This document shows, piece after piece, positions 35,712 through 44,584 of a stretch of DNA of 64,000 nucleotides. Numbering within the stretch: position 1 is the stretch's first letter; every line of letters begins with the position of its first letter. This DNA is from Synechococcus sp. AG-679-C18 (GTDB lineage: Bacteria > Cyanobacteriota > Cyanobacteriia > PCC-6307 > Cyanobiaceae). The stretch is taken from assembly GCA_003210755.1 (NCBI GenBank), contig QCUL01000001.1, positions 62,001 through 126,000 of the forward strand, read 5' to 3'. The notes under the pieces were generated by a model. It searched no databases. It saw nothing but the letters and a program-made list of their open reading frames with translations, and was not told where the DNA came from. A program made the translations under genes and the position numbers.

Positions 35712-37190
35712 TTAATATTCTATCGAATACTTCATCACAGAGTCGAGCCACTCGTTGAGAGGTAACCAATGATCCCTTTGATCAATCGATTCCCAAAGAG
35801 TTTCAATCAAGGAACGGGTTGGAGTCTGGTTCAGATTCCAGCGTTTCAGGCGTTCAAGAACTGACACTCTCGGATCAGATGCAGCAGCCTCTAATGCCTG
35901 CATCTGTGACCACCAGGCATTCCTCCATTCCTGCCAAGTCTCCCTTGCTGGTGAAGGGGCAACACTTAAAAAGACAGGTAAACCTTCGGGTTCTTGAGGC
36001 AAACCACTGGATTGGATTACCGATGCCAAACCATTGAAAAAGTCGCCATAACCAACAGGCCAGCTCGCCATTAGATCCAGTGTCGCCCCCACCAAGCGCT
36101 CATCACTCTCCACATCAAAATTGGGCTCCAATCCCAACCGCCTCAAAAAGCAAAATCGGTAGTGATCTTGATAGATTTTTTTGTAAGACTCAAGCAACTG
36201 CTCCATCGGCTGCCTAGGCAGCAGCATTGCCAGCGGATGTTGAAGTAGGCGCAGGTTGTTATGGCAAATAGCCGGCTGACGGCCATAGGCATAGAGGGAA
36301 GTTTGATCGAAGTAGGCCGCCGTGAAACTTGGATCCCAGCGATCCAAAAATGCAAACGGTCCGTAGTCAAAACTTTCTCCAGCCAGTGACATGTTGTCGG
36401 TATTGAGCACCCCATGAACAAAGCCCGCGGCCATCCACTCAGCCGCCAACCGAGCCACCCGCCCCACCAGCTCGCCGTAAAACGCCAGCAGCTGACGCTC
36501 CAGCCCAACACGATCTCCATCAGGAGCGGGATGGGCTGACGCAACATCGGGGTAATAAACAGCTACAACGTGACGCAATAAGCGCTCCAGAGCTTGAGGG
36601 TCTCGCAAATACAACAGCCTTTCGCAGGTGCCGAAACGCAGATGAGTCTGGGCAACCCGCACCATGACCGAGCTGCGGGTTGGCGATGGTTCGTCCCCAC
36701 GCCAAAGCTCCTCACCTGTTTCGATCAAAGACAGTGTGCGGCTGGTGGTGACGCCAAGACGATGCAACGCCTCGGAGGCGATCAATTCACGGACCCCTCC
36801 CTTCAGTGTGAGCCGTCCGTCCCCACCACGACTCCAAGGGGTGGTGCCACTCCCCTTGGAGCCAAGATCTTGAAGCATGCCCGTCCGATCTCGAAGTTGG
36901 CCGTAAAGAAAACCGCGCCCATCTCCGAGCTGAGGATTGTAAGTACCGAATTGATAGCCGTGATAACGAAGGGCCAGCAGGGGAACGCGGTGTTCGAAAC
37001 GGCCATACGCCATCTCAACGTCGTGATTAGTCACATCGCCGGGATCCACCCCTAGCTGACGCAACAATGCGTCGTTTCGAAAGCGCAGTTTGGTTTGGGG
37101 AAAGGAGGCAGCCTCAACTACGTCCCAATAAAAATCACCCAAACTCTCAATCGAAGCTTCAAAAGGCAGGGCCAGAAGCGGATTACTCAA
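35712..37190 (-). CDS. selO: Protein adenylyltransferase SelO (YdiU/UPF0061)
   Basis: A pseudokinase-fold enzyme that AMPylates protein Ser/Thr/Tyr residues and is linked to redox stress. The 492-residue protein shows DLGSKGSGTTPWSRGGDGRL (family nucleotide-binding region), KGGVRELIASEALHRLG, and the catalytic-loop equivalent HGVLNTDNMSLAG with DYGPFAFLD, which contains the metal-binding Asn and Asp. Its start overlaps the stop of relA/spoT by 4 bases, so the two are probably cotranscribed. Confidence 0.92.
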   Translation of the reverse strand: MSNPLLALPFEASIESLGDFYWDVVEAASFPQTKLRFRNDALLRQLGVDPGDVTNHDVEMAYGRFEHRVPLLALRYHGYQFGTYNPQLGDGRGFLYGQLRDRTGMLQDLGSKGSGTTPWSRGGDGRLTLKGGVRELIASEALHRLGVTTSRTLSLIETGEELWRGDEPSPTRSSVMVRVAQTHLRFGTCERLLYLRDPQALERLLRHVVAVYYPDVASAHPAPDGDRVGLERQLLAFYGELVGRVARLAAEWMAAGFVHGVLNTDNMSLAGESFDYGPFAFLDRWDPSFTAAYFDQTSLYAYGRQPAICHNNLRLLQHPLAMLLPRQPMEQLLESYKKIYQDHYRFCFLRRLGLEPNFDVESDERLVGATLDLMASWPVGYGDFFNGLASVIQSSGLPQEPEGLPVFLSVAPSPARETWQEWRNAWWSQMQALEAAASDPRVSVLERLKRWNLNQTPTRSLIETLWESIDQRDHWLPLNEWLDSVMKYSIEY

Positions 37191-39526
37191 CTCTGACCGG
37201 TACGAGCAATATCGATCACATCCGCCATCGAGCGGATCTGGTCCATCGTGCGCTGCAACTGCACAGAGCTACCGAGTTCCACCATCAAGTCGATCCGAGC
37301 CGGCTTGCCATAAGCCGTTCTCACTCGAGCATCACTGACGTTGATCGATCCATCAGACAGACGCATCAAGATGTCCTTCAGAATTCCAACACGATCAATC
37401 ACTTCAATACGCAACTGAGCTGGGAATCGAAGTGCCGTTTCTTGCAACGAAGGGTTCCAACGAACTGGTAAGCGACGTTCAGTTGGAATCGACTCCACGT
37501 TGGGGCAGTCTTGGCGGTGAATAGTGATGCCGTGATTACCAAGGGCCACTGCTCCCAGAATGGCTTCGCCCGGTAGTGGACTACAACACCCGCCAAGGCG
37601 GTGATCTAAGCCCTCTACACCAAGAATTGGCTCAACTCCGCTCGCAGGAATCTCGCGGTGAGGAGTTTTTTGCTCTGACTGCTTGACCAGCTGTCTAGCG
37701 ACATCCTCATTCGTGAGAGGAGCCTCTACAACTGCCGTCTGCAGGCGAATTTCTTCCCGAAGACGGTTAAGCACCTGCTGCAGGGTCAAAGCACCAAACC
37801 CAAGGCCAGCGAGAAGGTCTTCAGTGGTTGGCAAATTGCAACGTTCAGCAACTCTGCGCATGGCTTCACTGCTTAACAAGGCATCAAAGCCACTCCGCCC
37901 AAGCTCTCGCTCAAGCAAATTCTTGCCACGGTCAATCGTCTCGTCTCGATGACTGCGCTTGTACCACTGTCGGATCCGATTTCGTGCTGTTGGAGTGGCC
38001 ACAAAGTTAAGCCAATCCAAACTCGGATGAGCATTTTTAGTTGTAAGAATGTCAACAAAATCACCATTTTGAAGTGGGGTTGACAAAGGCAAAAGCCTGT
38101 CATTAATCCTTACTCCCTGGCAATGATTTCCCACTTCAGAGTGAATTCGAAACGCAAAATCAACAGCTGTTGAGCCCTTACGAAGACCCACTACATCTCC
38201 TTTAGGAGTGAAAACAAATACTTCTTCGTCAAACAGATCTTCCTTAATCGACGCGAGGTAATCGTTGTGGTCATCAGCACCACCCTCCTGCTGCCAATCA
38301 ACGAGTTGACGCAACCAATTAAAACGCTCCGTATCCCCTCCAGTGGCAGGGGATCCGCCCTCTTTGTATTTCCAATGAGCGGCAATGCCGAACTCCGCAA
38401 CCTGATGCATCTCCCAGGTTCGGATCTGCACCTCGATCGGACGATGACGGCCAATCACAGCGGTATGAAGTGATTGATACCCATTTGGCTTGGGGAGCCC
38501 GATGTAGTCCTTAAACCGTCCAGGGATCGGCCTAAAGGTGTCATGCACTACTGCCAGAGCGCGATAACAGCTCTCCACGTTCGGGGCGAGAATCCGCAGC
38601 GCGGCTACGTCATAAATCTCGTGAAATTCTTTCTGCTGGCGTTGCATCTTGGTCCAGATGCCATAGAGATGCTTCGGCCGACCGCTTACCTCACAACTCT
38701 CGAGACCAACGGCAGCTAAGCGATCACGGAGCAACTGCACCGTGACGGAGAGGCGATCCTCACGTTCACTGCGCTTGGTTGATACCTCCTGCTGCATCTC
38801 GCGAAAGGCATCAGGCTCAAGCAATTTGAACGAGAGATCTTCGAGCTCCCACTTGAAACGGCCTATACCAAGGCGATTCGCGAGCGGGGCGTAGATCTCC
38901 CTTGTTTCCCTTGCGATGCGATGGCGTTTCTCCTCCTGCAGCGCCCCCAGTGTTCGCATGTTGTGCAAGCGGTCTGCCAACTTCACCAAAACCACGCGGA
39001 TATCACTGGCCATTGCCAGAAACATCTTGCGAAGATTCTCAGCTTGAGCCTCCGTGCGATTGGTGAAGTGAAGACCACCCAGTTTCGTGACCCCCTCCAC
39101 CAGCTCTCGGACCTCTGGCCCGAAATGGCTTTCCACTTGATCCGGAGTGACATCGGTGTCCTCCACGACGTCGTGGAGAAAACCCGCCGCGATCACGCTG
39201 GCACTCGCCCCGATATCACGCAAAAGATCTGCTACCGCCACCGGATGCACGATGTAGGGATCGCCGCTGGCGCGAAACTGCCCTTCATGCAGTTGAAACG
39301 CGAAATCAAAGGCAGCAGCTAGCAGCGCTTCTGCATCGGTAGGGCAACTGTGCCCGATACCTGGAGGAACGTGAACGATGCACTCCCGCAACCAGTCAGG
39401 GAGCTCAATGCCATAGTCATCCGGTGAGCGCACTTGACGCTCGCGGACAGCCATTAAGCCGCAGATCGCTGGAGTTAATCCAGGCTCAATCTGAGTGGGA
39501 TCCGGTGCAGAGGTTGCGATGAGCAT
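37187..39526 (-). CDS. (p)ppGpp synthetase/hydrolase (RelA/SpoT homologue)
   Basis: The long stringent-response enzyme, making and degrading (p)ppGpp. About 779 residues from ATG 39526. The HD hydrolase domain has HDVVEDTDV, the synthetase domain has GRPKHLYGIW and the EVQIRTWEMH motif, the TGS domain begins VFVFTPKGDVV, and a C-terminal ACT domain ends the protein. Both catalytic motifs look intact, so it is probably bifunctional. ATG 39526 is chosen because it has an AGGG site and avoids overlap with the divergent ABC gene; the frame stays open to 39589. selO overlaps its stop. Confidence 0.93.
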   Translation of the reverse strand: MLIATSAPDPTQIEPGLTPAICGLMAVRERQVRSPDDYGIELPDWLRECIVHVPPGIGHSCPTDAEALLAAAFDFAFQLHEGQFRASGDPYIVHPVAVADLLRDIGASASVIAAGFLHDVVEDTDVTPDQVESHFGPEVRELVEGVTKLGGLHFTNRTEAQAENLRKMFLAMASDIRVVLVKLADRLHNMRTLGALQEEKRHRIARETREIYAPLANRLGIGRFKWELEDLSFKLLEPDAFREMQQEVSTKRSEREDRLSVTVQLLRDRLAAVGLESCEVSGRPKHLYGIWTKMQRQQKEFHEIYDVAALRILAPNVESCYRALAVVHDTFRPIPGRFKDYIGLPKPNGYQSLHTAVIGRHRPIEVQIRTWEMHQVAEFGIAAHWKYKEGGSPATGGDTERFNWLRQLVDWQQEGGADDHNDYLASIKEDLFDEEVFVFTPKGDVVGLRKGSTAVDFAFRIHSEVGNHCQGVRINDRLLPLSTPLQNGDFVDILTTKNAHPSLDWLNFVATPTARNRIRQWYKRSHRDETIDRGKNLLERELGRSGFDALLSSEAMRRVAERCNLPTTEDLLAGLGFGALTLQQVLNRLREEIRLQTAVVEAPLTNEDVARQLVKQSEQKTPHREIPASGVEPILGVEGLDHRLGGCCSPLPGEAILGAVALGNHGITIHRQDCPNVESIPTERRLPVRWNPSLQETALRFPAQLRIEVIDRVGILKDILMRLSDGSINVSDARVRTAYGKPARIDLMVELGSSVQLQRTMDQIRSMADVIDIARTGQS

Positions 39527-39569
39527 CTGACCCTGCGGGTAGTTCCATGGTATGCAGGCATGAGGCACC

Positions 39570-41192
39570 GTGCTTTCTTTCATGCTCAACGCGCCAGGAA
39601 CTGTTCTGACGCTGAATCAATTGCGTCTGCGTTACCCAGGCAGTGAAGCCTGGACGCTGGATGGATTGGACCTGAGTCTGAGCTCGGGAGATCGGCTGGC
39701 ACTCGTTGGCCCATCTGGATGCGGAAAAAGCACAGTTGCCAGGGCTGCCTTGCAACTGTTGCCCCCTGGAAGCTGCTGCGAGGGGGGGCTGCTCTTAAAC
39801 GGTCAAGACCCACGACAACTAAATAGGCCTGCCCTTCGCGCCCTGCGCGGAGAAGCTGTTGGTCTGGTCTTTCAAGACCCGATGACCAGGCTCAATCCAC
39901 TGATGACCGTTGGCAACCATCTTCTCGACACGCTCGCCGCTCATCAGCCAGCCATGGGGAGTCAAGAACGAAAAGAACGTGCTGAAACCTTGTTAGAGCA
40001 AGTAGGAATTGGCGCAGCACGGTTCCGGGCCTATCCCCACGAATTCAGTGGTGGGATGCGCCAGCGGTTAGCCATCGCTCTAGCGATTGCTCTCTCTCCA
40101 CCACTTGTTATTGCAGACGAACCAACCACCAGCCTCGACGTAGCGATTGCTGGACAAGTCATGGAGGTCCTGCGCAATCTCTGCGAAGAACTGGGAAGCG
40201 CCCTCCTCCTGATCACCCATGACCTTGCAATGGCCCACCGCTGGTGCGAAGACATGGCCGTACTTGAGGGCGGACGACTGGTGGAGCAGAACAGCAGTGA
40301 TCAAGTACTGATTCATCCCCAATCAGAGATCGGGAAGCGACTTGTTACCGCCGCAAGAGCCCGGGAGGGCGGTAAGACTCCGATCACCCCTGACGGCACA
40401 GCCGTTCTGCAAGTTGATGCATTGCGTTGTTGGCACAACCTGGGAGGACCACCATGGTCACCCACCTGGCTGAAAGCTGTGGATGGCGTGAGCTTCACCC
40501 TGCAATCCGGCGAAACGCTTGGCGTGGTGGGTGGCTCTGGATGCGGAAAAAGCACCCTTTGCAGAGCCTTGATGGGTCTCACCCCGATCCGAGGTGGACA
40601 GGTTTGGCTGCAGAAACAAAACCTGCTTCAGTTGCGTAGCAGCGCTGAACGGCAAGCAAGACGCACCATTCAGATGGTGTTTCAAGACCCACTGGCATGC
40701 CTAAATCCTGCTCTTAGCGTCGCAGACGCGATCGCCGATCCCCTTCTGATCCATGGGCTTGCCTCGCGGGCGGCAGCTCGAGAGCGAGCCCGCGAGCTTC
40801 TGGAGCTTGTAGGACTCTCACCAGCAGACCATTTTCAGAATCGACTCCCCAAGCAACTCTCAGGTGGCCAACAGCAGCGAGTCGCGATTGCACGCGCTTT
40901 GGCCCTGGGCCCGCAGGTGCTCATCTGTGACGAAAGCGTCAGCATGCTCGACGCAGAAATCCAAGCTGAGGTGCTTGCACTGCTGCGACGACTTCAACGA
41001 GACCTTGGCCTGGCAATGATTTTTGTCACCCACGACCTCTCGGTAGCAAGTGGCTTCTGTCACCGGGTGATCGTGCTGGATCATGGCCTGGTCGTGGAAG
41101 AAGGCCCTGGAGATCAATTACTTCGACAGCCGGAGGCAGCCATCACGAAAATATTGGTTGACGCTTGTCCAAGACTCCCTGTCATTCACTGA
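39570..41192 (+). CDS. Fused oligopeptide-type ABC transporter ATPase (two ATP-binding domains)
   Basis: A 540-residue tandem ATPase like DppD-DppF fusions or YejF, energising uptake of peptides, nickel or similar. Domain 1 has Walker A GPSGCGKST, signature FSGGMRQR and Walker B LVIADEPTTSLD. Domain 2 has GGSGCGKST, LSGGQQQR and VLICDESVSMLD. In the second Walker B, ESVSMLD replaces the usual EPVSALD, but the glutamate is kept. GTG 39570 has a GAGG site; ATG 39582 is possible. No permease or binding protein is adjacent, so its partners lie elsewhere. Confidence 0.9.
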   Translation: MLSFMLNAPGTVLTLNQLRLRYPGSEAWTLDGLDLSLSSGDRLALVGPSGCGKSTVARAALQLLPPGSCCEGGLLLNGQDPRQLNRPALRALRGEAVGLVFQDPMTRLNPLMTVGNHLLDTLAAHQPAMGSQERKERAETLLEQVGIGAARFRAYPHEFSGGMRQRLAIALAIALSPPLVIADEPTTSLDVAIAGQVMEVLRNLCEELGSALLLITHDLAMAHRWCEDMAVLEGGRLVEQNSSDQVLIHPQSEIGKRLVTAARAREGGKTPITPDGTAVLQVDALRCWHNLGGPPWSPTWLKAVDGVSFTLQSGETLGVVGGSGCGKSTLCRALMGLTPIRGGQVWLQKQNLLQLRSSAERQARRTIQMVFQDPLACLNPALSVADAIADPLLIHGLASRAAARERARELLELVGLSPADHFQNRLPKQLSGGQQQRVAIARALALGPQVLICDESVSMLDAEIQAEVLALLRRLQRDLGLAMIFVTHDLSVASGFCHRVIVLDHGLVVEEGPGDQLLRQPEAAITKILVDACPRLPVIH

Positions 41193-41816
41193 GCGATTGC
41201 TTCTATCTCATAAGAGTCGAGAACAATCAGGGTGCTCAGCGAAAATTGTCCAGATCAATTTCGATGGATTAATTACATTCCAACCGAAAGACTCAGGCAG
41301 CACTTCGAACTCTCTATCAATCAAGACTCGATTCCGACTGACACACTCGATCAGCTTGGGACATTTGCCCTGTGATCAATAAGGTTCGGCTGATCGCGCT
41401 TCCAATTTCAGAATCCTGGCATGACAATCACTTCCTCACTTAAAGCCATTCACCGGACGAGAACCTTACATAACAAACCTTCCAGAAGTGGGCCAAATAG
41501 AACACAATACGAGTAAGCCAATATGACTCAAAACTAGAATTATGACCGAAAGAGGAAACTCATAAAGCTCCAAATACACTGGAATCAGGCGATCTTGATT
41601 GATCAATAAAAGAATATAATTTATAGACTTGCTTATTACTTCGGCCCTATCTCTAAGCCGAGAAACTATAATTCATTAAGCTCAATAAGACTGGCCTGTC
41701 AATCAAAACATCCAAACATTTACTTAAGACCGCCCAGGCATTCAGCATCAGATGCAACTTACATACGTACCAAAATATACAAAACACAACTGGAAATATT
41801 CTTTCCCAAGCGAGTT
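41193..41816 (+). other. AT-rich gap of 624 bases before the repeat protein
   Basis: No gene, terminator or repeat was recognised. The right part presumably holds the promoter of the 908-residue protein. The composition is clearly richer in A and T than the ABC gene to its left. Confidence 0.5.
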
Positions 41817-44543
41817 ATGAGCGCGTCACATTTAAGCGCTGAGATGCAATTGCGGACTAAAGCACTCTTTATGCCTTCTTCCAATTCAGTTCAAGCCTCC
41901 ATCTCAGGGAATATTTGGTGGGGTGGCTTCACGGCTGAAGTAACCCTCACGAACAATTCATCCCAAGATCTCGAAAACTGGAGCTACAGCTTTGACAGCC
42001 CACATCTTATTGATACCGCTCCTTGGGGCGCAAAAATCACCTCTGTAGTCCTCAAAGAAGGCCTCACTAGATACACACTTACAGGAGAGGGCTGGGGAGC
42101 ACGCATTCCAGCTGGTCAATCCACAACCATTGGCTTTAACGGAACACAGGGAATCAATCTCGGGAGGGAAGGACAGCTCACAACTGAAAACCTGATGATG
42201 CCAAGTACATCATTCATTGAACAATCTGGTGCCAATGAGCAGGATCCAGTTGAAGTCTCCAGTGAAGGATTCAATGCAGAGATTGATGTCGTTGAACTGT
42301 CTTCAGATGGCATGGAATCCCATGAGGGGATGCACCATACGATGCACCATGCTGATGCATCGTATGGTGCTGAAAGTGGTGATTACACCGACATCGCGAG
42401 TTGGGGAACATTCCACGGCTCCAATCACAACTCTGAACACAATGAGTTAGTTGGTGGTCGTACAGCGATTACAACAGAAGCCATGGTGGCCTATAACGGG
42501 CTGCGGAATTTTGCTGGCCTAGAAGCTATCGAGTTGGAAGAAGTGGGTGCATGGGCGTTTGCAAATGGCCTAACGAATAACTCCCAGGCATGGGGAAATG
42601 ACATAAAAGGAGTTGGTCTTTGGTACGCGATGCAGGGCGCCAAGGTGGGCTGGATCGCTGATGAGTTGTATCAACCACAAATTTTGGCCGACATTCAACG
42701 CACCGCTCGTTTGGAATCAGAAGCCGATGCAATGACGATGGTGAGGGAGTACGGCCATGAAGGATTTGCTGACTATCTTGAGGCAAATGGACTTCAGGAT
42801 GCCTTTATTAATACATTAAAAATGGAACCGCATTACGGCGGCTGGATGCATGGCCGTACGCATGGTTTCCTTAATATTGAAGATGTGGCGATTGCTCACG
42901 ATATTAATCACTTAACAGTTTTAGGATGGGATCAGGAGAAGCCATTCATGAACGACACATTTGACTGGCCTCAGTGGCCTGCCTTAGATGTGTCAGATCA
43001 GACAGTGATCAATTACTACCAAAGCATTGTTGCACTCGGCGATCCTCTGAGTCAGAGCCTGGAACAGCTCACTACAGAAACAACTCAGGTAGCCAACCCC
43101 ACAAGCACTAACACTCAAGAAGTTCCTCCACAACCAATCGCAGAAGAAAATACGGTCGATCAATTAAACAACCCACAGTTAGAAATCTCAGTAGGAGGTG
43201 ATCCAGACCAGCTCACAACTGAAAACCTGATGATGCCAAGTACATCATTCATTGAACAATCTGCTGCCAATGAGCAGGATCCAATTGAAGTCTCCAGTGA
43301 AGGATTCAATGCAGAGATTGATGTCCTTGAACTGTCTTCAGATGGCATTGAATCCCATGAGGGGATGCACCATACGATGCACCATGCTGATGCATCGTAT
43401 GGTGCTGAAAGTGGTGATTACACCGACATCGCGAGTTGGGGAACATTCCACGGCTCCAATCACAACTCTGAACACAATGAGTTAGTTGGTGGTCGTACAG
43501 CGATTACAACAGAAGCCATGGTGGCCTATAACGGGCTGCGGAATTTTGCTGGCCTAGAAGCTATCGAGTTGGAAGAAGTGGGTGCATGGGCGTTTGCAAA
43601 TGGCCTAACGAATAACTCCCAGGCATGGGGAAATGACATAAAAGGAGTTGGTCTTTGGTACGCGATGCAGGGCGCCAAGGTGGGCTGGATCGCTGATGAG
43701 TTGTATCAACCACAAATTTTGGCCGACATTCAACGCACCGCTCGTTTGGAATCAGAAGCCGATGCAATGACGATGGTGAGGGAGTACGGCCATGAAGGAT
43801 TTGCTGACTATCTTGAGGCAAATGGACTTCAGGATGCCTTTATTAATACATTAAAAATGGAACCGCATTACGGCGGCTGGATGCATGGCCGTACGCATGG
43901 TTTCCTTAATATTGAAGATGTGGCGATTGCTCACGATATTAATCACTTAACAGTTTTAGGATGGGATCAGGAGAAGCCATTCATGAACGACACATTTGAC
44001 TGGCCTCAGTGGCCTGCCTTAGATGTGTCAGATCAGACAGTGATCAATTACTACCAAAGCATTGTTGCACTCGGCGATCCTCTGAGTCAGAGCCTGGAAC
44101 AGCTCACTACAGAAACAACTCAGGTAGCCAACCCCACAAGCACTAACACTCAAGAAGTTCCTCCACAACCAATCGCAGAAGAAAATACGGTCGATCAATT
44201 AAACAACCCACAGTTAGAAATCTCAGTAGGAGGTGATCTTTGGTGGCAAGGGTTGACTGCGGAGATCACTGTCACCAATACCGGCAATCAAAATTTGGAT
44301 GAATGGTCAGTAACCTTTGAAAGCCCTCATAAGTTTTACGGGGAAGCTTGGGGTGCTGAAGTAGCAATAGAGAAGCAAGATGATGGTCATTTCTTCTATG
44401 AATTATCCGGAGATGACTGGGGTCAATCTATTGGTGCCGGCCAGTCAATCACGGTAGGCTTCAATGCCATGCAGGGAGAACTGATTGGAAATAACGGAGC
44501 CTTGACTTCAGAAGATTTCTTTTTCAACAACCCAGTTATTTAA
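41817..44543 (+). CDS. Two-CBM2 protein with a duplicated 345-residue unit
   Basis: A 908-residue protein with this order: an N-terminal CBM2-like beta domain (about 27-118: IWWGGFTAEVTLTNNSSQDL, then IPAGQSTTIGFNG); unit 1 (120-464); near-identical unit 2 (465-809); a C-terminal CBM2-like domain (about 797-908: LWWQGLTAEITVTNTGNQNL, then IGAGQSITVGFNAMQG). Each unit has a His-rich stretch (MHHTMHHADASYG, then TFHGSNHNSEHNE) and an acidic globular part with HYGGWMHGRTHGF; I do not recognise this unit. The CBM2 pattern suggests binding to cellulose- or chitin-like polymer. No clear signal peptide; ATG 41874 is another possible start. The unit repeat comes from a tandem DNA duplication. Confidence 0.75.
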   Translation: MSASHLSAEMQLRTKALFMPSSNSVQASISGNIWWGGFTAEVTLTNNSSQDLENWSYSFDSPHLIDTAPWGAKITSVVLKEGLTRYTLTGEGWGARIPAGQSTTIGFNGTQGINLGREGQLTTENLMMPSTSFIEQSGANEQDPVEVSSEGFNAEIDVVELSSDGMESHEGMHHTMHHADASYGAESGDYTDIASWGTFHGSNHNSEHNELVGGRTAITTEAMVAYNGLRNFAGLEAIELEEVGAWAFANGLTNNSQAWGNDIKGVGLWYAMQGAKVGWIADELYQPQILADIQRTARLESEADAMTMVREYGHEGFADYLEANGLQDAFINTLKMEPHYGGWMHGRTHGFLNIEDVAIAHDINHLTVLGWDQEKPFMNDTFDWPQWPALDVSDQTVINYYQSIVALGDPLSQSLEQLTTETTQVANPTSTNTQEVPPQPIAEENTVDQLNNPQLEISVGGDPDQLTTENLMMPSTSFIEQSAANEQDPIEVSSEGFNAEIDVLELSSDGIESHEGMHHTMHHADASYGAESGDYTDIASWGTFHGSNHNSEHNELVGGRTAITTEAMVAYNGLRNFAGLEAIELEEVGAWAFANGLTNNSQAWGNDIKGVGLWYAMQGAKVGWIADELYQPQILADIQRTARLESEADAMTMVREYGHEGFADYLEANGLQDAFINTLKMEPHYGGWMHGRTHGFLNIEDVAIAHDINHLTVLGWDQEKPFMNDTFDWPQWPALDVSDQTVINYYQSIVALGDPLSQSLEQLTTETTQVANPTSTNTQEVPPQPIAEENTVDQLNNPQLEISVGGDLWWQGLTAEITVTNTGNQNLDEWSVTFESPHKFYGEAWGAEVAIEKQDDGHFFYELSGDDWGQSIGAGQSITVGFNAMQGELIGNNGALTSEDFFFNNPVI
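42174..43202 (+). repeat. Tandem direct repeat, copy 1
   Basis: Period 1035 bp (345 codons), in frame, inside the CBM2 protein. It begins CAGCTCACAACTGAAAACC and ends GTAGGAGGTGAT. It differs from copy 2 at four bases that I can find, all within its first 150 bases; the remaining roughly 880 bases appear identical. Confidence 0.93.
42332..42370. repeat. 15-bp inverted repeat within coding sequence, copy 1
   Basis: GCACCATACGATGCA (42332-42346) is mirrored exactly by TGCATCGTATGGTGC (42356-42370) around a 9-base loop. It lies within the His-rich codons of unit 1 and should form a stable mRNA hairpin. Confidence 0.9.
43209..44237 (+). repeat. Tandem direct repeat, copy 2
   Basis: Second copy of the 1035-bp unit, separated from copy 1 by the six bases CCAGAC. 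It ends where the true C-terminal CBM2 begins. Copy 1 also ends with the first residues of that domain (LEISVGGD), then breaks off, which marks the duplication junction. Confidence 0.93.
43367..43405. repeat. 15-bp inverted repeat within coding sequence, copy 2
   Basis: Same perfect hairpin as at 42332-42370, carried 1035 bases downstream by the tandem duplication. Confidence 0.9.
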
Positions 44544-44556
44544 GGATTGATAACAC

Positions 44557-44584
44557 CGGAGCTCACTTAATGAGCTGGGCTCCG
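44557..44584. terminator. Hairpin between convergent genes
   Basis: CGGAGC (44557-44562) pairs with GCTCCG (44579-44584), and an alternative inner stem GCTCA/TGAGC also exists. It lies just after the CBM2 gene and overlaps the last codons of rluD on the other strand. The following T-tract is weak (ATTTCG), so it is only a probable terminator. Confidence 0.5.
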
